This document shows positions 1 to 8,623 of a stretch of 64,000 nt of DNA, one piece after another. The stretch comes from Kaistella pullorum. Lineage in GTDB: Bacteria > Bacteroidota > Bacteroidia > Flavobacteriales > Weeksellaceae. Under the pieces are notes generated by a model. The model made no database searches, was not told the origin of the DNA, and saw only the letters and a program-made list of their open reading frames with translations. Position 1 is the stretch's first letter. Each line of letters begins with the position of its first letter. The stretch spans positions 186,001 through 250,000 of the forward strand of contig NZ_JACSPS010000003.1 in NCBI RefSeq assembly GCF_014837035.1, written 5' to 3'. The position numbers and the translations under genes are program-made.

Positions 1-207
1 TTGATCGATGTAATGAAAATGAACAACACCATCTCGCCCGAAAATGAAAAAATAGTAGAAGAAGTATTTCTTCGTGGAGATTTGGTAAAATTTGCCAAAA
101 CTTTTCCGGATCAGGATACAATGCAAAAAGATTTCAGTGATATGCGCGGATTTGTGAAAAGATCATCAAAAGATCTGGAAGTTGAACAACTTAGAACAGG
201 CGTGTAA
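1..207 (+). CDS. C-terminal fragment of a Bat-operon protein (5' end off the window)
   Basis: The reading frame is open from the first base and ends at TAA 205-207, so only about the last 68 residues are present. The tail is acidic and helical, with a V-F-L-R-G-D-L-V-K-F-A-K segment. That resembles the C-terminus of the small membrane proteins (DUF4381-like) lying between the DUF58 gene and batA in many Bacteroidota. The stop overlaps the batA start by one base (TAATG), so the two genes are translationally coupled. The TTG at base 1 is probably not the true start. The assignment rests mostly on position. Confidence 0.6.
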   Translation: MIDVMKMNNTISPENEKIVEEVFLRGDLVKFAKTFPDQDTMQKDFSDMRGFVKRSSKDLEVEQLRTGV

Positions 208-1211
208 TGAAGTTGGATTTACTCAATTTTGAATTTTTCAGTCCGTGGTTTTTGCTGCTGTTTGTAGCACTGATCCCTCTGCTGGTGCGTGATATCAGTT
301 CAAAGAAAATTGAAGGCATTAAACTTCCGACCACACAGAACATGACCGAAAACCGTGGAATAGTCTTCATTCTGTCTTTTCTTAAATTCACCAAATACGT
401 CATCCTTTTGGCCCTCATCATTGCAATGGCGCGGCCGCGCACATTTACGATTTCCCAAAACACCGATGACACGAAAGGGATAGACATCATGCTGTCCATC
501 GATGTTTCTTTGAGTATGCTGGCGCGCGATCTGGAACCCGACCGTCTTACCGCCTTACAGAATATCGCGAAAAAATTCGTTGAAAACCGGCCGGTTGACC
601 GGATCGGATTGGTCACTTACTCCGGCGAAGCTTTTACAAAAGTTCCGCTCACGTCGGATCACGCCGTGCTGTTGGAAGAACTTGATAACCTGAATCCGCT
701 CGAGCTGCAGCCCGGAACCGCGATCGGTGAAGGTCTTTCGGTAGCGGCGACACACCTTCGCCACAGCAAAGCGAAATCGAAAATCATCATTTTGATGACT
801 GACGGTGTGAATACGATCGAAAACGCGATGCCCGCACAGGTGGGAGCACAGTTGGCCAAAAGCAATGACATCAAGGTCTATTCAATCGGGATTGGTACTA
901 ATGGATACGCGCTGATGCCGACACACACCGATATTTTTGGGGATTTGGTCTTCAATGAAGTCGAAGTGAAGATTGATGAGCCCGTACTGCGGGAAATTGC
1001 ACAAACCACGGGCGGCAAATACTTCCGCGCCACATCAAATGACAGACTTTCTGAGATATATGCTGAAATAGACCAGCTTGAAAAATCGGAGTTGCTCAAC
1101 GCAAAACTTTATAATTATGAAGAATATTTCAGGTTATTTTTGTGGATTGCGCTGGCAACACTGCTGTTGGACGCACTGCTGCGTTGGGTTTTGTTTAAAT
1201 TTTTAAACTAG
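207..1211 (+). CDS. batA: BatA, von Willebrand factor A domain membrane protein
   Basis: This is a 334-residue BatA-type protein of the Bacteroides aerotolerance operon. Hydrophobic segments lie at about residues 12-28 and 60-75, and a final one near 309-327, which places the VWA domain in the periplasm between membrane anchors. The metal-dependent adhesion site D-V-S-L-S is at residues 99-103, and the later MIDAS threonine and aspartate regions are recognisable. It overlaps the preceding stop by one base and is followed 11 bases later by a second VWA gene, the usual batA-batB order. In the family BatA is linked to stress tolerance and envelope integrity; its biochemical role is not settled. 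Confidence 0.92.
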   Translation: MKLDLLNFEFFSPWFLLLFVALIPLLVRDISSKKIEGIKLPTTQNMTENRGIVFILSFLKFTKYVILLALIIAMARPRTFTISQNTDDTKGIDIMLSIDVSLSMLARDLEPDRLTALQNIAKKFVENRPVDRIGLVTYSGEAFTKVPLTSDHAVLLEELDNLNPLELQPGTAIGEGLSVAATHLRHSKAKSKIIILMTDGVNTIENAMPAQVGAQLAKSNDIKVYSIGIGTNGYALMPTHTDIFGDLVFNEVEVKIDEPVLREIAQTTGGKYFRATSNDRLSEIYAEIDQLEKSELLNAKLYNYEEYFRLFLWIALATLLLDALLRWVLFKFLN

Positions 1212-1222
1212 AGTAAACGGAT

Positions 1223-2230
1223 ATGAATTTATATCTTGGCAATTATTGGTATTTACTTTTGCTGTTGCTGCTGCCGCTGCTCGGGTACCTTGCATTCCGT
1301 TTTAAAAGGTGGAAACAGCACCGCCAGAATATATTTGCAGAAACCCGGTTCCGGGAAGAACTTTTCCGTAAACGCAGCGGTTTCGCTAAGTTTTTCCCCT
1401 TTTTGTATCTGCTCGCTTCACTTTTTCTTATCTTAAGTATCGTGGATTTGCTGGGCGGCTCAGAAGAAGTGGAAACCAACCAGAAAATGAACAACGTGAT
1501 CTTCATGCTGGATGTTTCAAATTCAATGAATGCCCAGGATGTCGAGGAAAATCGACTTTCGCAGGCGAAGAATATCATCGTGAATACCATGCAGCGCATG
1601 ACCAATGATAAGGTGGGAATCGTAGTATTTGCCGGAGAGGCAGCATCCATAATGCCTCTGACAACCGACTTCACAGCCGCTGAAACTTACATAGGAGGAA
1701 TTGATACGAATGTGGTGAAAATTCAGGGAACAGATTTCTTAAGGGCCATGCAGACCGCGGCGATAAAATTTAAGAATATTGCTAAAGGATCGCGAAAAGT
1801 GGTTTTGCTGAGTGACGGCGAAGATAACGAGGGCAATGACAAAGCAGCCGCCAGGCTCGCTAAGAAAGAAGGCATTACCATTGTTTCGGTGGGCATAGGG
1901 ACTGAAGAAGGCGCACCCATCCCGGAATATGTTTTCGGTCAGTTGATGGGTTACAAAAGCGGTCTTTCAGGTCAGACTGTTATTTCAAAAAGACAGTCAA
2001 ACGCACTTATCAATTTAGCGGCGGACACCGGTGGCAGCTATATTGACGGAAACAATATGGAAAGTGCGGTGGTACAGATCGACGATGCACTTGCTAAAGC
2101 CGGCGGAGCGGGCAGCACGATGGTCAAATCACAGAATGCAGTGCACTATTATCAATACTTTCTCGGCTTATCAATCTTCTTCTTTTCGATAATTTATTTG
2201 TTGAATCCGCGCCAGGATCTTAATATTTAA
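1223..2230 (+). CDS. batB: BatB, von Willebrand factor A domain membrane protein
   Basis: A 335-residue paralogue of the preceding gene. Two N-terminal transmembrane segments (about 8-24 and 58-76) precede a VWA domain whose MIDAS motif D-V-S-N-S is at residues 97-101. A final hydrophobic helix lies at about 312-328. The L-L-S-D-G-E-D-N segment is typical of this VWA subfamily. It is 11 bases from batA and about 90 bases from batC. BatA and BatB are thought to form a membrane complex with BatC and BatD, but the partnership here is inferred from operon structure. Confidence 0.92.
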   Translation: MNLYLGNYWYLLLLLLLPLLGYLAFRFKRWKQHRQNIFAETRFREELFRKRSGFAKFFPFLYLLASLFLILSIVDLLGGSEEVETNQKMNNVIFMLDVSNSMNAQDVEENRLSQAKNIIVNTMQRMTNDKVGIVVFAGEAASIMPLTTDFTAAETYIGGIDTNVVKIQGTDFLRAMQTAAIKFKNIAKGSRKVVLLSDGEDNEGNDKAAARLAKKEGITIVSVGIGTEEGAPIPEYVFGQLMGYKSGLSGQTVISKRQSNALINLAADTGGSYIDGNNMESAVVQIDDALAKAGGAGSTMVKSQNAVHYYQYFLGLSIFFFSIIYLLNPRQDLNI

Positions 2231-2305
2231 CAAACTCTGCGCATTAAGGGCAAGCTTTTAACCCAAATTTAACAGATAACATTATTCTATTAACAATTAA
2301 ACGGA

Positions 2306-2313
2306 TAATTTTG
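2306..2313 (+). promoter_or_regulatory. -7 box (TAATTTTG) upstream of batC
   Basis: The octamer matches the Bacteroidota consensus TAnnTTTG and ends five bases before the batC ATG at 2319. No clear TTG is seen 19 bases upstream. If used, it would start a nearly leaderless mRNA for batC-batD independently of batAB. Confidence 0.45.
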
Positions 2314-2318
2314 CAACA

Positions 2319-3059
2319 ATGATGTCAAAGTACCTTTTCATGCTGATTTTCACTGCTTTTGCGGGCAATTTTGTGTTTGCACAGGAGAACTATAACACAT
2401 TGGTTCATGAAGGCAACAAAATGTTCGACAAGAGCGATTTCGAAGGTGCATCGGGAAAGTACATGAGTGCCATAAAAAATAATGCTAAAGATTTTACGGC
2501 TCATTACAATCTCGGCAATGCACTTTACAAACAGAAAAAATACGAAGAGGCGAAGGCTGAGTACGTGAAAGCAAATGAGCTGGCCACAAATCTGGCTGAC
2601 AAAGCGGCGTCACTTTACAATTTGGGTAATGCGCATATGCAGAGCAACGACTCCCGCAGTGCGGCTGATTATTATAAACAGGCGCTGAAACAGGATCCTT
2701 ACAATGAAACGATCCGCAAAAATTATGAGATTGCGATGCTGAAAGAAAAAGAGAAGCAGCAGCAAAAAGACCAAAAAAACAAATCCGGTGGTGGCGGAAA
2801 TGATCAAAACGAGGATCAAAATCAGGGACAAAATCCTGGCAATACTCCGCAGAACCAAAACGGAAGCGGGCAGAAAAATAAGGGTGAAGGTGAAGGAGAT
2901 GATCCTAATCAAAATAAAAACGACAACTCAGGCAAAATGCCAAAGGACCTCGAAAACTCAATATTTAACCGCGTAGAAAACAAAGAACGAGAAACCGCCA
3001 AGCGGATCTTAAACAAAAACTCCTATTCGATGCCGCAAAGCAACGAAAAGGACTGGTGA
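2319..3059 (+). CDS. batC: BatC, exported tetratricopeptide-repeat protein
   Basis: This 246-residue protein begins with a signal peptide ending near F-V-F-A-Q (about residue 22). TPR-like helical repeats run from about 26 to 145 (for example A-H-Y-N-L-G-N-A-L-Y and S-L-Y-N-L-G-N-A-H-M). A low-complexity linker rich in Q, N, G, K and D follows at about 147-207, then a short charged tail ending in K-D-W. This is the BatC (or fused BatC/E) pattern: a periplasmic TPR scaffold beside the VWA proteins. Two ATG codons in a row begin the gene, and the first is used here. The stop overlaps the batD start. Confidence 0.88.
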   Translation: MMSKYLFMLIFTAFAGNFVFAQENYNTLVHEGNKMFDKSDFEGASGKYMSAIKNNAKDFTAHYNLGNALYKQKKYEEAKAEYVKANELATNLADKAASLYNLGNAHMQSNDSRSAADYYKQALKQDPYNETIRKNYEIAMLKEKEKQQQKDQKNKSGGGGNDQNEDQNQGQNPGNTPQNQNGSGQKNKGEGEGDDPNQNKNDNSGKMPKDLENSIFNRVENKERETAKRILNKNSYSMPQSNEKDW

Positions 3060-4792
3060 TGAAATTAAAATTTTACTTCATACTATTTTTTCTAGCTGCC
3101 CTGCACATTCGGGGACAGGTTACACTGGAGGTTACAGAAGTGAAGGAAACACGTGTTAACCAACGGTTTAACCTTAGCATTATGCTGCAGATAAGTGGCG
3201 AAAATATGCAGCAGGAAACCCCGCTCCGCCTTCCTGACCTTTCAAAATTTGATATTGTCGGTACCGCTTCCGAGCAGAATACCGTGGTACTCGATGCGCG
3301 CAAAGGTGAGATCATCAACCAGATGGTCTATCAGTTTGTGTTGAGCCCGAAGCAGGCCGGTAAGATAAAGATCGGTTCAGTTCTGGTAACGGTAAACGGC
3401 AAAATTTACAAGACGGAGCCCTTTGAAATGACCGTTCGCGAAAGTGAAAAAATAGCTGCCGCCCCGGATCCTGTAATTGACGAGAACGTCTATCTTAATA
3501 TGGAAATCCGCGACCGTTCAGTGTACAAAAATGAACCGACTGTTGCTGTTCTCCGCGCCTACAGCCGTGATTATGGCAGTTTTCGGAAGGTACGGAACAT
3601 ACAGTTTCCCCAGCAGAAAAATGTCCAAATCCAGCCAGTGAGTTTAAATAAACCGGAAATAGAAACACGCTCGGGCCTCGCATCACAGGTTTTGGCCGTC
3701 TTCCTGATATTTCCGTCCGAAAGCGGATCCATAGACATCACTCCGGCTACAGCTTCAATTGCGCGCAGCACAAAAGAAAAAATTGTTTCAAATAGTGTCC
3801 GTCTGAACGTAAAGAAATTGCCCGCCGGGATGCCCGCAAATTTTAAGAACGCGGTGGGAAATTTCGAAGTTTCACTTGTGAAGAACGACCCGGCTACAGT
3901 TCCGGAAATAGATCAACCCGTAAATGTGACGGTAAAACTTAGCGGGGCCGGAAATCTGCGCTCCGTGCGTATGCCGAAGTTGTTGTCGTCTGAGAATTAC
4001 GTTTTTTATAAGCCTACAATTACATCAAATACACGTGCCGAAGAGGACAAACTCTTTGGAACAATAACCGCGGATTATGTAGTCATTCCGAAAAAACCCG
4101 GCCCTATTAACGTCCTGCTCGAGAATTTCTCCTATTTCAATCCTGAAGACCAGAACTATGTTGAACTTGGCCCGCAAAGTCTTGCATTGGACGTGAAAAC
4201 GCATCAGCAGGTGCTCGACGCAAAAAGTACACTTGAGCGGGTGAATGATTACACAAACAACGTTCTCGAAACTGTGAACACGCCAGTGCTGCAGACCCAA
4301 AACCTTAAAGTAAAAAATCCGAAAAAAATCGACTGGAAAATTGTATTCCTTAATCTTGGAATCCTGGTTGCGGCTGTATCGCTCTTCCTACTGTTCCGCC
4401 GGAAATGGAATCAGCGCAAACCCGCGTTAGTGGAAGCCTACAAACCGATAATGACTGTTGCAGAAACAGAAGAAATCATCAAACGCAACCTTCAATACAA
4501 CTTTTCCGATGGTATTGAATATTTAAAATTCCTCTCAAAAAATAATGAATCTGCAAAGTTCTTTGAAACCTATCAGGATATGGTTTTGAAGATCAAAGAG
4601 AAATTTAATGCTGCAAATGAGACCGATTTCCGAAAAATACTGGCGGAGAAATTCGGACAAAGTGCTGCAGAGGAATACCGCCTGATCTCGGAAAAAGTAA
4701 AAATCGAAAAGTACTCGCCGCTGCAGACGCAGGAAAGTCTTACTAAACTTTGGGAAGACATCGCTGCGCTGTTTCAAAAAATTGCATTCTAA
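3059..4792 (+). CDS. batD: BatD, oxygen-tolerance family protein
   Basis: A 577-residue protein. The signal peptide ends near H-I-R-G-Q. Long beta-rich extracytoplasmic repeats of the BatD type follow, then one transmembrane helix at about 424-443 (I-V-F-L-N-L-G-I-L-V-A-A-V) before R-R-K, and a cytoplasmic helical tail of about 130 residues. I chose the ATG at 3059 because it overlaps the batC stop (TGATG); a GTG one codon earlier is possible. This gene ends the Bat operon here. BatD is thought to be the large periplasmic partner of BatA/BatB. Confidence 0.9.
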   Translation: MKLKFYFILFFLAALHIRGQVTLEVTEVKETRVNQRFNLSIMLQISGENMQQETPLRLPDLSKFDIVGTASEQNTVVLDARKGEIINQMVYQFVLSPKQAGKIKIGSVLVTVNGKIYKTEPFEMTVRESEKIAAAPDPVIDENVYLNMEIRDRSVYKNEPTVAVLRAYSRDYGSFRKVRNIQFPQQKNVQIQPVSLNKPEIETRSGLASQVLAVFLIFPSESGSIDITPATASIARSTKEKIVSNSVRLNVKKLPAGMPANFKNAVGNFEVSLVKNDPATVPEIDQPVNVTVKLSGAGNLRSVRMPKLLSSENYVFYKPTITSNTRAEEDKLFGTITADYVVIPKKPGPINVLLENFSYFNPEDQNYVELGPQSLALDVKTHQQVLDAKSTLERVNDYTNNVLETVNTPVLQTQNLKVKNPKKIDWKIVFLNLGILVAAVSLFLLFRRKWNQRKPALVEAYKPIMTVAETEEIIKRNLQYNFSDGIEYLKFLSKNNESAKFFETYQDMVLKIKEKFNAANETDFRKILAEKFGQSAAEEYRLISEKVKIEKYSPLQTQESLTKLWEDIAALFQKIAF

Positions 4793-4806
4793 TCAAAATA
4801 TTTTTA

Positions 4807-4814
4807 TATTTTTG
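4807..4814 (+). promoter_or_regulatory. -7 box (TATTTTTG) upstream of marC
   Basis: A TAnnTTTG match lies 18 bases before the marC ATG. A TTG lies about 22 bases further up at 4782-4784, slightly too far for the usual spacing of 19. The marC gene therefore probably has its own promoter after batD. Confidence 0.45.
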
Positions 4815-4832
4815 AGAAATTAATAATTCCAG

Positions 4833-5429
4833 ATGTTTGAATTTTTCTCCTTTAAAGAAACGCTTACCGCTACGATGGTTCTTTTTGCAGTGATCGATAT
4901 TGTCGGCTCTGTACCGATTATTGTCAGTTTAAAGAAAAAGTTTGGACATATAGAATCAGAAAAGGCCGCACTTGCCTCAATGTTTCTGATGATCGCGTTC
5001 CTGTTTATCGGAAATAAAATTTTGAAGTTTATTGGCGTAGATGTGAATTCATTTGCAATCGCAGGTGCGATTGTTATTTTCATTATCGCACTCGAGATGA
5101 TTTTAGGTATCGAAATCCACAAAAACCAGGAAGCAAAGTCTGCTTCCATCGTACCCATCGCATTTCCACTGATCGCCGGTGCCGGAACGCTGACCACCAC
5201 CCTCTCGCTGCGCGCAGAATTTCACGATATCAATATCATTTGCGGCATTGTGCTCAATACACTTTTCGTATATTTGGTGCTGAAATCAGCAAACTGGATC
5301 GAGAGAAAACTTGGCGAAGGTACGCTTCAGGTTTTGCAGAAAGTCTTCGGAATCGTGCTGTTGGCCATCGCCATCAAACTTTTCACAGCGAATTTTGCGC
5401 AGCTCTTCAGTATGTACGTTAATTTTTAA
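4833..5429 (+). CDS. MarC family integral membrane protein
   Basis: A 198-residue, very hydrophobic protein with about six membrane helices. It matches the MarC/YchE family in length and in segments such as F-A-V-I-D-I-V-G-S-V-P (near residues 18-28) and the P-L-I-A-G-A-G-T-L-T-T loop near 110-120. MarC proteins were once linked to multiple antibiotic resistance, but that role was not upheld; their substrate is unknown. The small membrane-protein gene begins 10 bases after the stop and is probably co-transcribed. Confidence 0.9.
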   Translation: MFEFFSFKETLTATMVLFAVIDIVGSVPIIVSLKKKFGHIESEKAALASMFLMIAFLFIGNKILKFIGVDVNSFAIAGAIVIFIIALEMILGIEIHKNQEAKSASIVPIAFPLIAGAGTLTTTLSLRAEFHDINIICGIVLNTLFVYLVLKSANWIERKLGEGTLQVLQKVFGIVLLAIAIKLFTANFAQLFSMYVNF

Positions 5430-5439
5430 TACCACAGAA

Positions 5440-5634
5440 ATGCATCTTTACTATAAAATATTCCTCGCACTGTTCGTAATTTTTATCGGGTTCAATATCT
5501 ATTCGATGGATTGGGACCTTGGTTTATGGCATGAGGAAAACGCTAAATTCATCCTTTCTTTTGCGGCAGCTGTCATCGGAATCATCGGTGTTTTCGTATT
5601 GCACACAATGAGCAAATTCGCTGCAAAAAAATAA
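5440..5634 (+). CDS. Small two-helix membrane protein
   Basis: A 64-residue protein beginning at ATG 5440 (M-H-L-Y-Y-K). It has hydrophobic helices at about 5-20 and 38-57 and a short acidic loop with W-D-L-G-L-W-H-E-E. An upstream in-frame extension overlapping marC exists but lacks a credible start. It follows marC by 10 bases, and a hairpin terminator lies about 50 bases after its stop. I do not recognise a named family. Confidence 0.7.
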   Translation: MHLYYKIFLALFVIFIGFNIYSMDWDLGLWHEENAKFILSFAAAVIGIIGVFVLHTMSKFAAKK

Positions 5635-5684
5635 GCCTTATTCGTCTTACTTATTATTTCGCGGAACTGTTTTTCGGAAAATAA

Positions 5685-5713
5685 AAAAGCTAAATCTGTC
5701 CGATTTAGCTTTT
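5685..5713. terminator. Bidirectional hairpin terminator
   Basis: A perfect 12-bp stem (AAAAGCTAAATC / GATTTAGCTTTT) with a 5-base loop. A-rich and T-rich flanks serve both strands. It separates the marC pair (plus) from the convergent diphosphomevalonate decarboxylase gene (minus). Confidence 0.85.
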
Positions 5714-5733
5714 ATTCAGCGTCAATTTACATT

Positions 5734-6786
5734 TTAAAAATTCATCACATCCTTTACTACGCCGCCATTCTGCGTGTGCGGCAAAAGTTCACGTATAATA
5801 AATGTTTTGATTTCTTCTTCCGTGCCGTTTGAAGGGAAAAGAAGATGAACATTCGCACCCGCGTCCAGCGTGAAAAACAGCGGCAAACCGGTTTCTTCAC
5901 GGAATTTCCAGATGGCATTTATTACGTTTAGCGTACCGTTTTTCATCAGGATAAACGCTGGATCACTCATCATCATCATCGCGTGAAGCGTCAGCGCTTC
6001 GTGCTCCACAAGTTTAATGAAACCGTGCAGATCGCCTTCCTTTAGGATGGTCTTTAATATCTTGAAGTTAGTATGTGCCTCTGCAAACCGCGATTCAGCA
6101 TACGGATTCGTATTCATCAATCCGTGGCCTACCGTGGAGCTCACAGATTTCTCGCCTTCGTGAATCAGTAGAACCCAGTCATTGAAATTGCGGAAAACCG
6201 AATGCACATCTTCACCTGGATACTGCACAGCAAAGAAATCCGAACTTTGCGCCACTTCAGATGTTTCGCCCCAAACCACAAGGCCGTCATAAAGGCTTCT
6301 GCACGCGCTGCCACTGCCAAGTCTGGCGAGAAAACTGGCTTTTTTCAGTCTGAAGTTGTGTGTTTCGGCAGCTGAGAACTTTTCGTCCAGATCCATCAGA
6401 CATTTTGCAATGGCGCCAAAACCAGAGGCTGAACTTGCAATGCCCGAGCTGTGTGGAAAGGTATTTTCGGTTCGGATGATATATTTTCCACTTAAGATCC
6501 AGGGCAGGTATTTTTCAATCGACTGAAAGAATTTTTCAATCTTCGAGGCAAATTTCAGCTCTTCATTACCTCCTAAAAATGTTTGTACCGAAAATTTTTC
6601 GTCAGCGAAAAATTCCATTTCGGTATTGGTACGGCAGTTGTTGAGCGTATAACTGATACTGGGGTTGGCCGGAATCTGACCTTCATATTTCCCCCAATAT
6701 TTTATCAGCGCAATATTAGACGGGCAGGTTTGAACGGAAACCGCATTGTGTAGATTGTATGTTTTATTCGGGATAAAGTCTGTCAT
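5734..6786 (-). CDS. mvaD: Diphosphomevalonate decarboxylase
   Basis: A 350-residue GHMP-family enzyme catalysing the ATP-dependent decarboxylation of mevalonate diphosphate to isopentenyl diphosphate, the last step of the mevalonate pathway. Visible signatures are S-N-I-A-L-I-K-Y-W-G-K (23-33), N-P-S-I-S-Y-T-L (41-48), the GHMP phosphate loop P-H-S-S-G-I-A-S-S-A (111-120), and L-D-A-G-A-N-V-H (307-314), whose aspartate is the expected catalytic residue. It is last in a long leftward gene run, 64 bases after the acyl-CoA ligase. Use of mevalonate rather than the MEP pathway fits several Flavobacteriia. Confidence 0.95.
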   Translation of the reverse strand: MTDFIPNKTYNLHNAVSVQTCPSNIALIKYWGKYEGQIPANPSISYTLNNCRTNTEMEFFADEKFSVQTFLGGNEELKFASKIEKFFQSIEKYLPWILSGKYIIRTENTFPHSSGIASSASGFGAIAKCLMDLDEKFSAAETHNFRLKKASFLARLGSGSACRSLYDGLVVWGETSEVAQSSDFFAVQYPGEDVHSVFRNFNDWVLLIHEGEKSVSSTVGHGLMNTNPYAESRFAEAHTNFKILKTILKEGDLHGFIKLVEHEALTLHAMMMMSDPAFILMKNGTLNVINAIWKFREETGLPLFFTLDAGANVHLLFPSNGTEEEIKTFIIRELLPHTQNGGVVKDVMNF

Positions 6787-6850
6787 TTTTAATGTTTGGT
6801 GGCGTTAACAGGGTTTGATTTTCAGCTTAATTTAATTCAAAAACAAAAAA

Positions 6851-8614
6851 TTAATGCTCATACATGCGGTCAATCAGTTGCTCATATTTCTGAAGCACTA
6901 CATTGCGTTTCACTTTCAGCGTCGGTGTGATTTCCCCTGAATTCACCTCAAATTCGGCCGGCATGATGACAAATTTTTTCACCTTTTCAAATCCTGAGAG
7001 TCCTTTCTGGATTTCCTCCAGTTTCTCGCGGTAGAATTCTTTGATCTTTTCGGAGTTTACCAGTTCAGGCCAACTAGTGAAAGGCAGATTCATCCGTGCG
7101 ATTTGCTCTTTTAAAGCTTCGAAATTCGGAATGATGAGTGCTGTAACGAATGGTTTTCCCTCCGCAACAATCATTGCCTGAGAAATATAATTGCTGTTAG
7201 ACAACAGGTTTTCAATGGGTTGTGGCGTCACATATTTGCCGTTTGAGGTCTTCATAAGATCTTTTATACGGTCTGTGATGATAAGGTTTCCGTTCGCGTC
7301 AAATTTTCCGGCATCGCCAGTTCTGAACCAACCGTCATCGGTAAAAACAGCTGCGGTTTCGTCCGGAAGATTGTAGTAGCCTTTCATGATACCGCTTCCT
7401 TTTGCTAAAATCTCGTCGTTCTCGCCAATTTTAATCCGGGTATCGCCAAGCGGAATCCCCGCACTTCCATGTTCGTAGTGCTCAAAAGGAAATGCTGTAA
7501 GCGTCGCGGTAGTTTCGGTAAGTCCGTAACCCACGGTCATATGTACACCGATGGCATCAAAGAACCTCGTCACCTCCGGTGAAACTGATGCGCCACCGCA
7601 AGGCATGAACCAAAGTCGACCACCCATCTTGTTTTTGATCTTATTGAAAACCAGCGCGTCTGCTACTTTATTCTTTAATTTTGATGAAAGAGGAATTGAG
7701 TATCCGAGTCGTTTCCGCTCAGCGGTTTCAGTTCCGGTCTTTATGGCCCAATTAAAGATCTTACGCTTTGAAGATGAACCGTTTTGCACCATCTCGTTCA
7801 CGCCCGCGTAAATTTTCTGGTAGAAACGCGGCACCGCACACATCATCGTAGGCCGAACCTCCGTGAGTGCATGGGCGATAAGTTTTGTATTTTCAAGGAA
7901 ATAAACCTTCGCGCCGCCGTACAGCGATAAAAGTGTCCAGCTGCGTTCGAAGACATGCGTCAAGGGCAGGAAAGCGAGTGACGTTTCATTTTCGAAATTT
8001 TTAAATTTAAAAAAATCAAAATGTGCCTTGATCGCATTGTGGAAGTTGCCGTGCGTCAGCATCACACCTTTCGGCACGCCTGTGGTGCCGGATGTGTAGA
8101 TAATCGTGGCGAGATCATCATCATTTTTCTCCGTTATATCAATATTTTCAGCGCCATCTTTGATGAAATCCTGAAAATAGTGGCTGCGGTCTTTTTTAAT
8201 CCAAACTGATTTTTTTGCCACTATAATCTGCTCCAGCGTGCTGTCTTTAAGTAAAATTTCAAACGCGGCGGCGTATTGCTCCTGATTGCCTACCAGGATC
8301 ATTTTAGATTCGGAATCTTTAATGATATATTCAGCCTGTTCACCGTTATTTGTGGAATAAATCGGTACTGATACAGCGCCGAGTGACATCAAAGCAAGAT
8401 CAAAGACTATCCATTCCGCAGAGTTATCAGAATAGATCGCGACTTTGTCATTTTCTGCGATCCCGGCAGTACGCAGTGCGTTCGCTGTCTTAAAGATCAC
8501 GCGGCGGAAGTCCAGCCAGTTGAGTTCCTTCCACTCCTCTTTTTTCTTAAAGCCAATGGCAGGTCTGGTGCGGAACTTTTCTGTATTTGTATTTATAAAT
8601 GAAGCAAAATTCAT
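6851..8614 (-). CDS. Long-chain acyl-CoA synthetase (AMP-binding family)
   Basis: A 587-residue ANL-superfamily ligase of the FAA1/FadD type, activating fatty acids to acyl-CoA through an acyl-adenylate. The AMP-binding P-loop I-I-Y-T-S-G-T-T-G-V-P-K-G is at residues 171-183. V-G-Y-G-L-T-E-T-T-A and the G-W-F-R-T-G-D hinge follow. D-R-I-K-D-L-M-K-T-S-N-G-K carries the catalytic C-terminal lysine region. The gene starts 9 bases after the SDR gene stop, so the two are almost certainly co-transcribed. Exact chain-length preference cannot be read from sequence. Confidence 0.93.
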   Translation of the reverse strand: MNFASFINTNTEKFRTRPAIGFKKKEEWKELNWLDFRRVIFKTANALRTAGIAENDKVAIYSDNSAEWIVFDLALMSLGAVSVPIYSTNNGEQAEYIIKDSESKMILVGNQEQYAAAFEILLKDSTLEQIIVAKKSVWIKKDRSHYFQDFIKDGAENIDITEKNDDDLATIIYTSGTTGVPKGVMLTHGNFHNAIKAHFDFFKFKNFENETSLAFLPLTHVFERSWTLLSLYGGAKVYFLENTKLIAHALTEVRPTMMCAVPRFYQKIYAGVNEMVQNGSSSKRKIFNWAIKTGTETAERKRLGYSIPLSSKLKNKVADALVFNKIKNKMGGRLWFMPCGGASVSPEVTRFFDAIGVHMTVGYGLTETTATLTAFPFEHYEHGSAGIPLGDTRIKIGENDEILAKGSGIMKGYYNLPDETAAVFTDDGWFRTGDAGKFDANGNLIITDRIKDLMKTSNGKYVTPQPIENLLSNSNYISQAMIVAEGKPFVTALIIPNFEALKEQIARMNLPFTSWPELVNSEKIKEFYREKLEEIQKGLSGFEKVKKFVIMPAEFEVNSGEITPTLKVKRNVVLQKYEQLIDRMYEH

Positions 8615-8623
8615 GTACTCTGT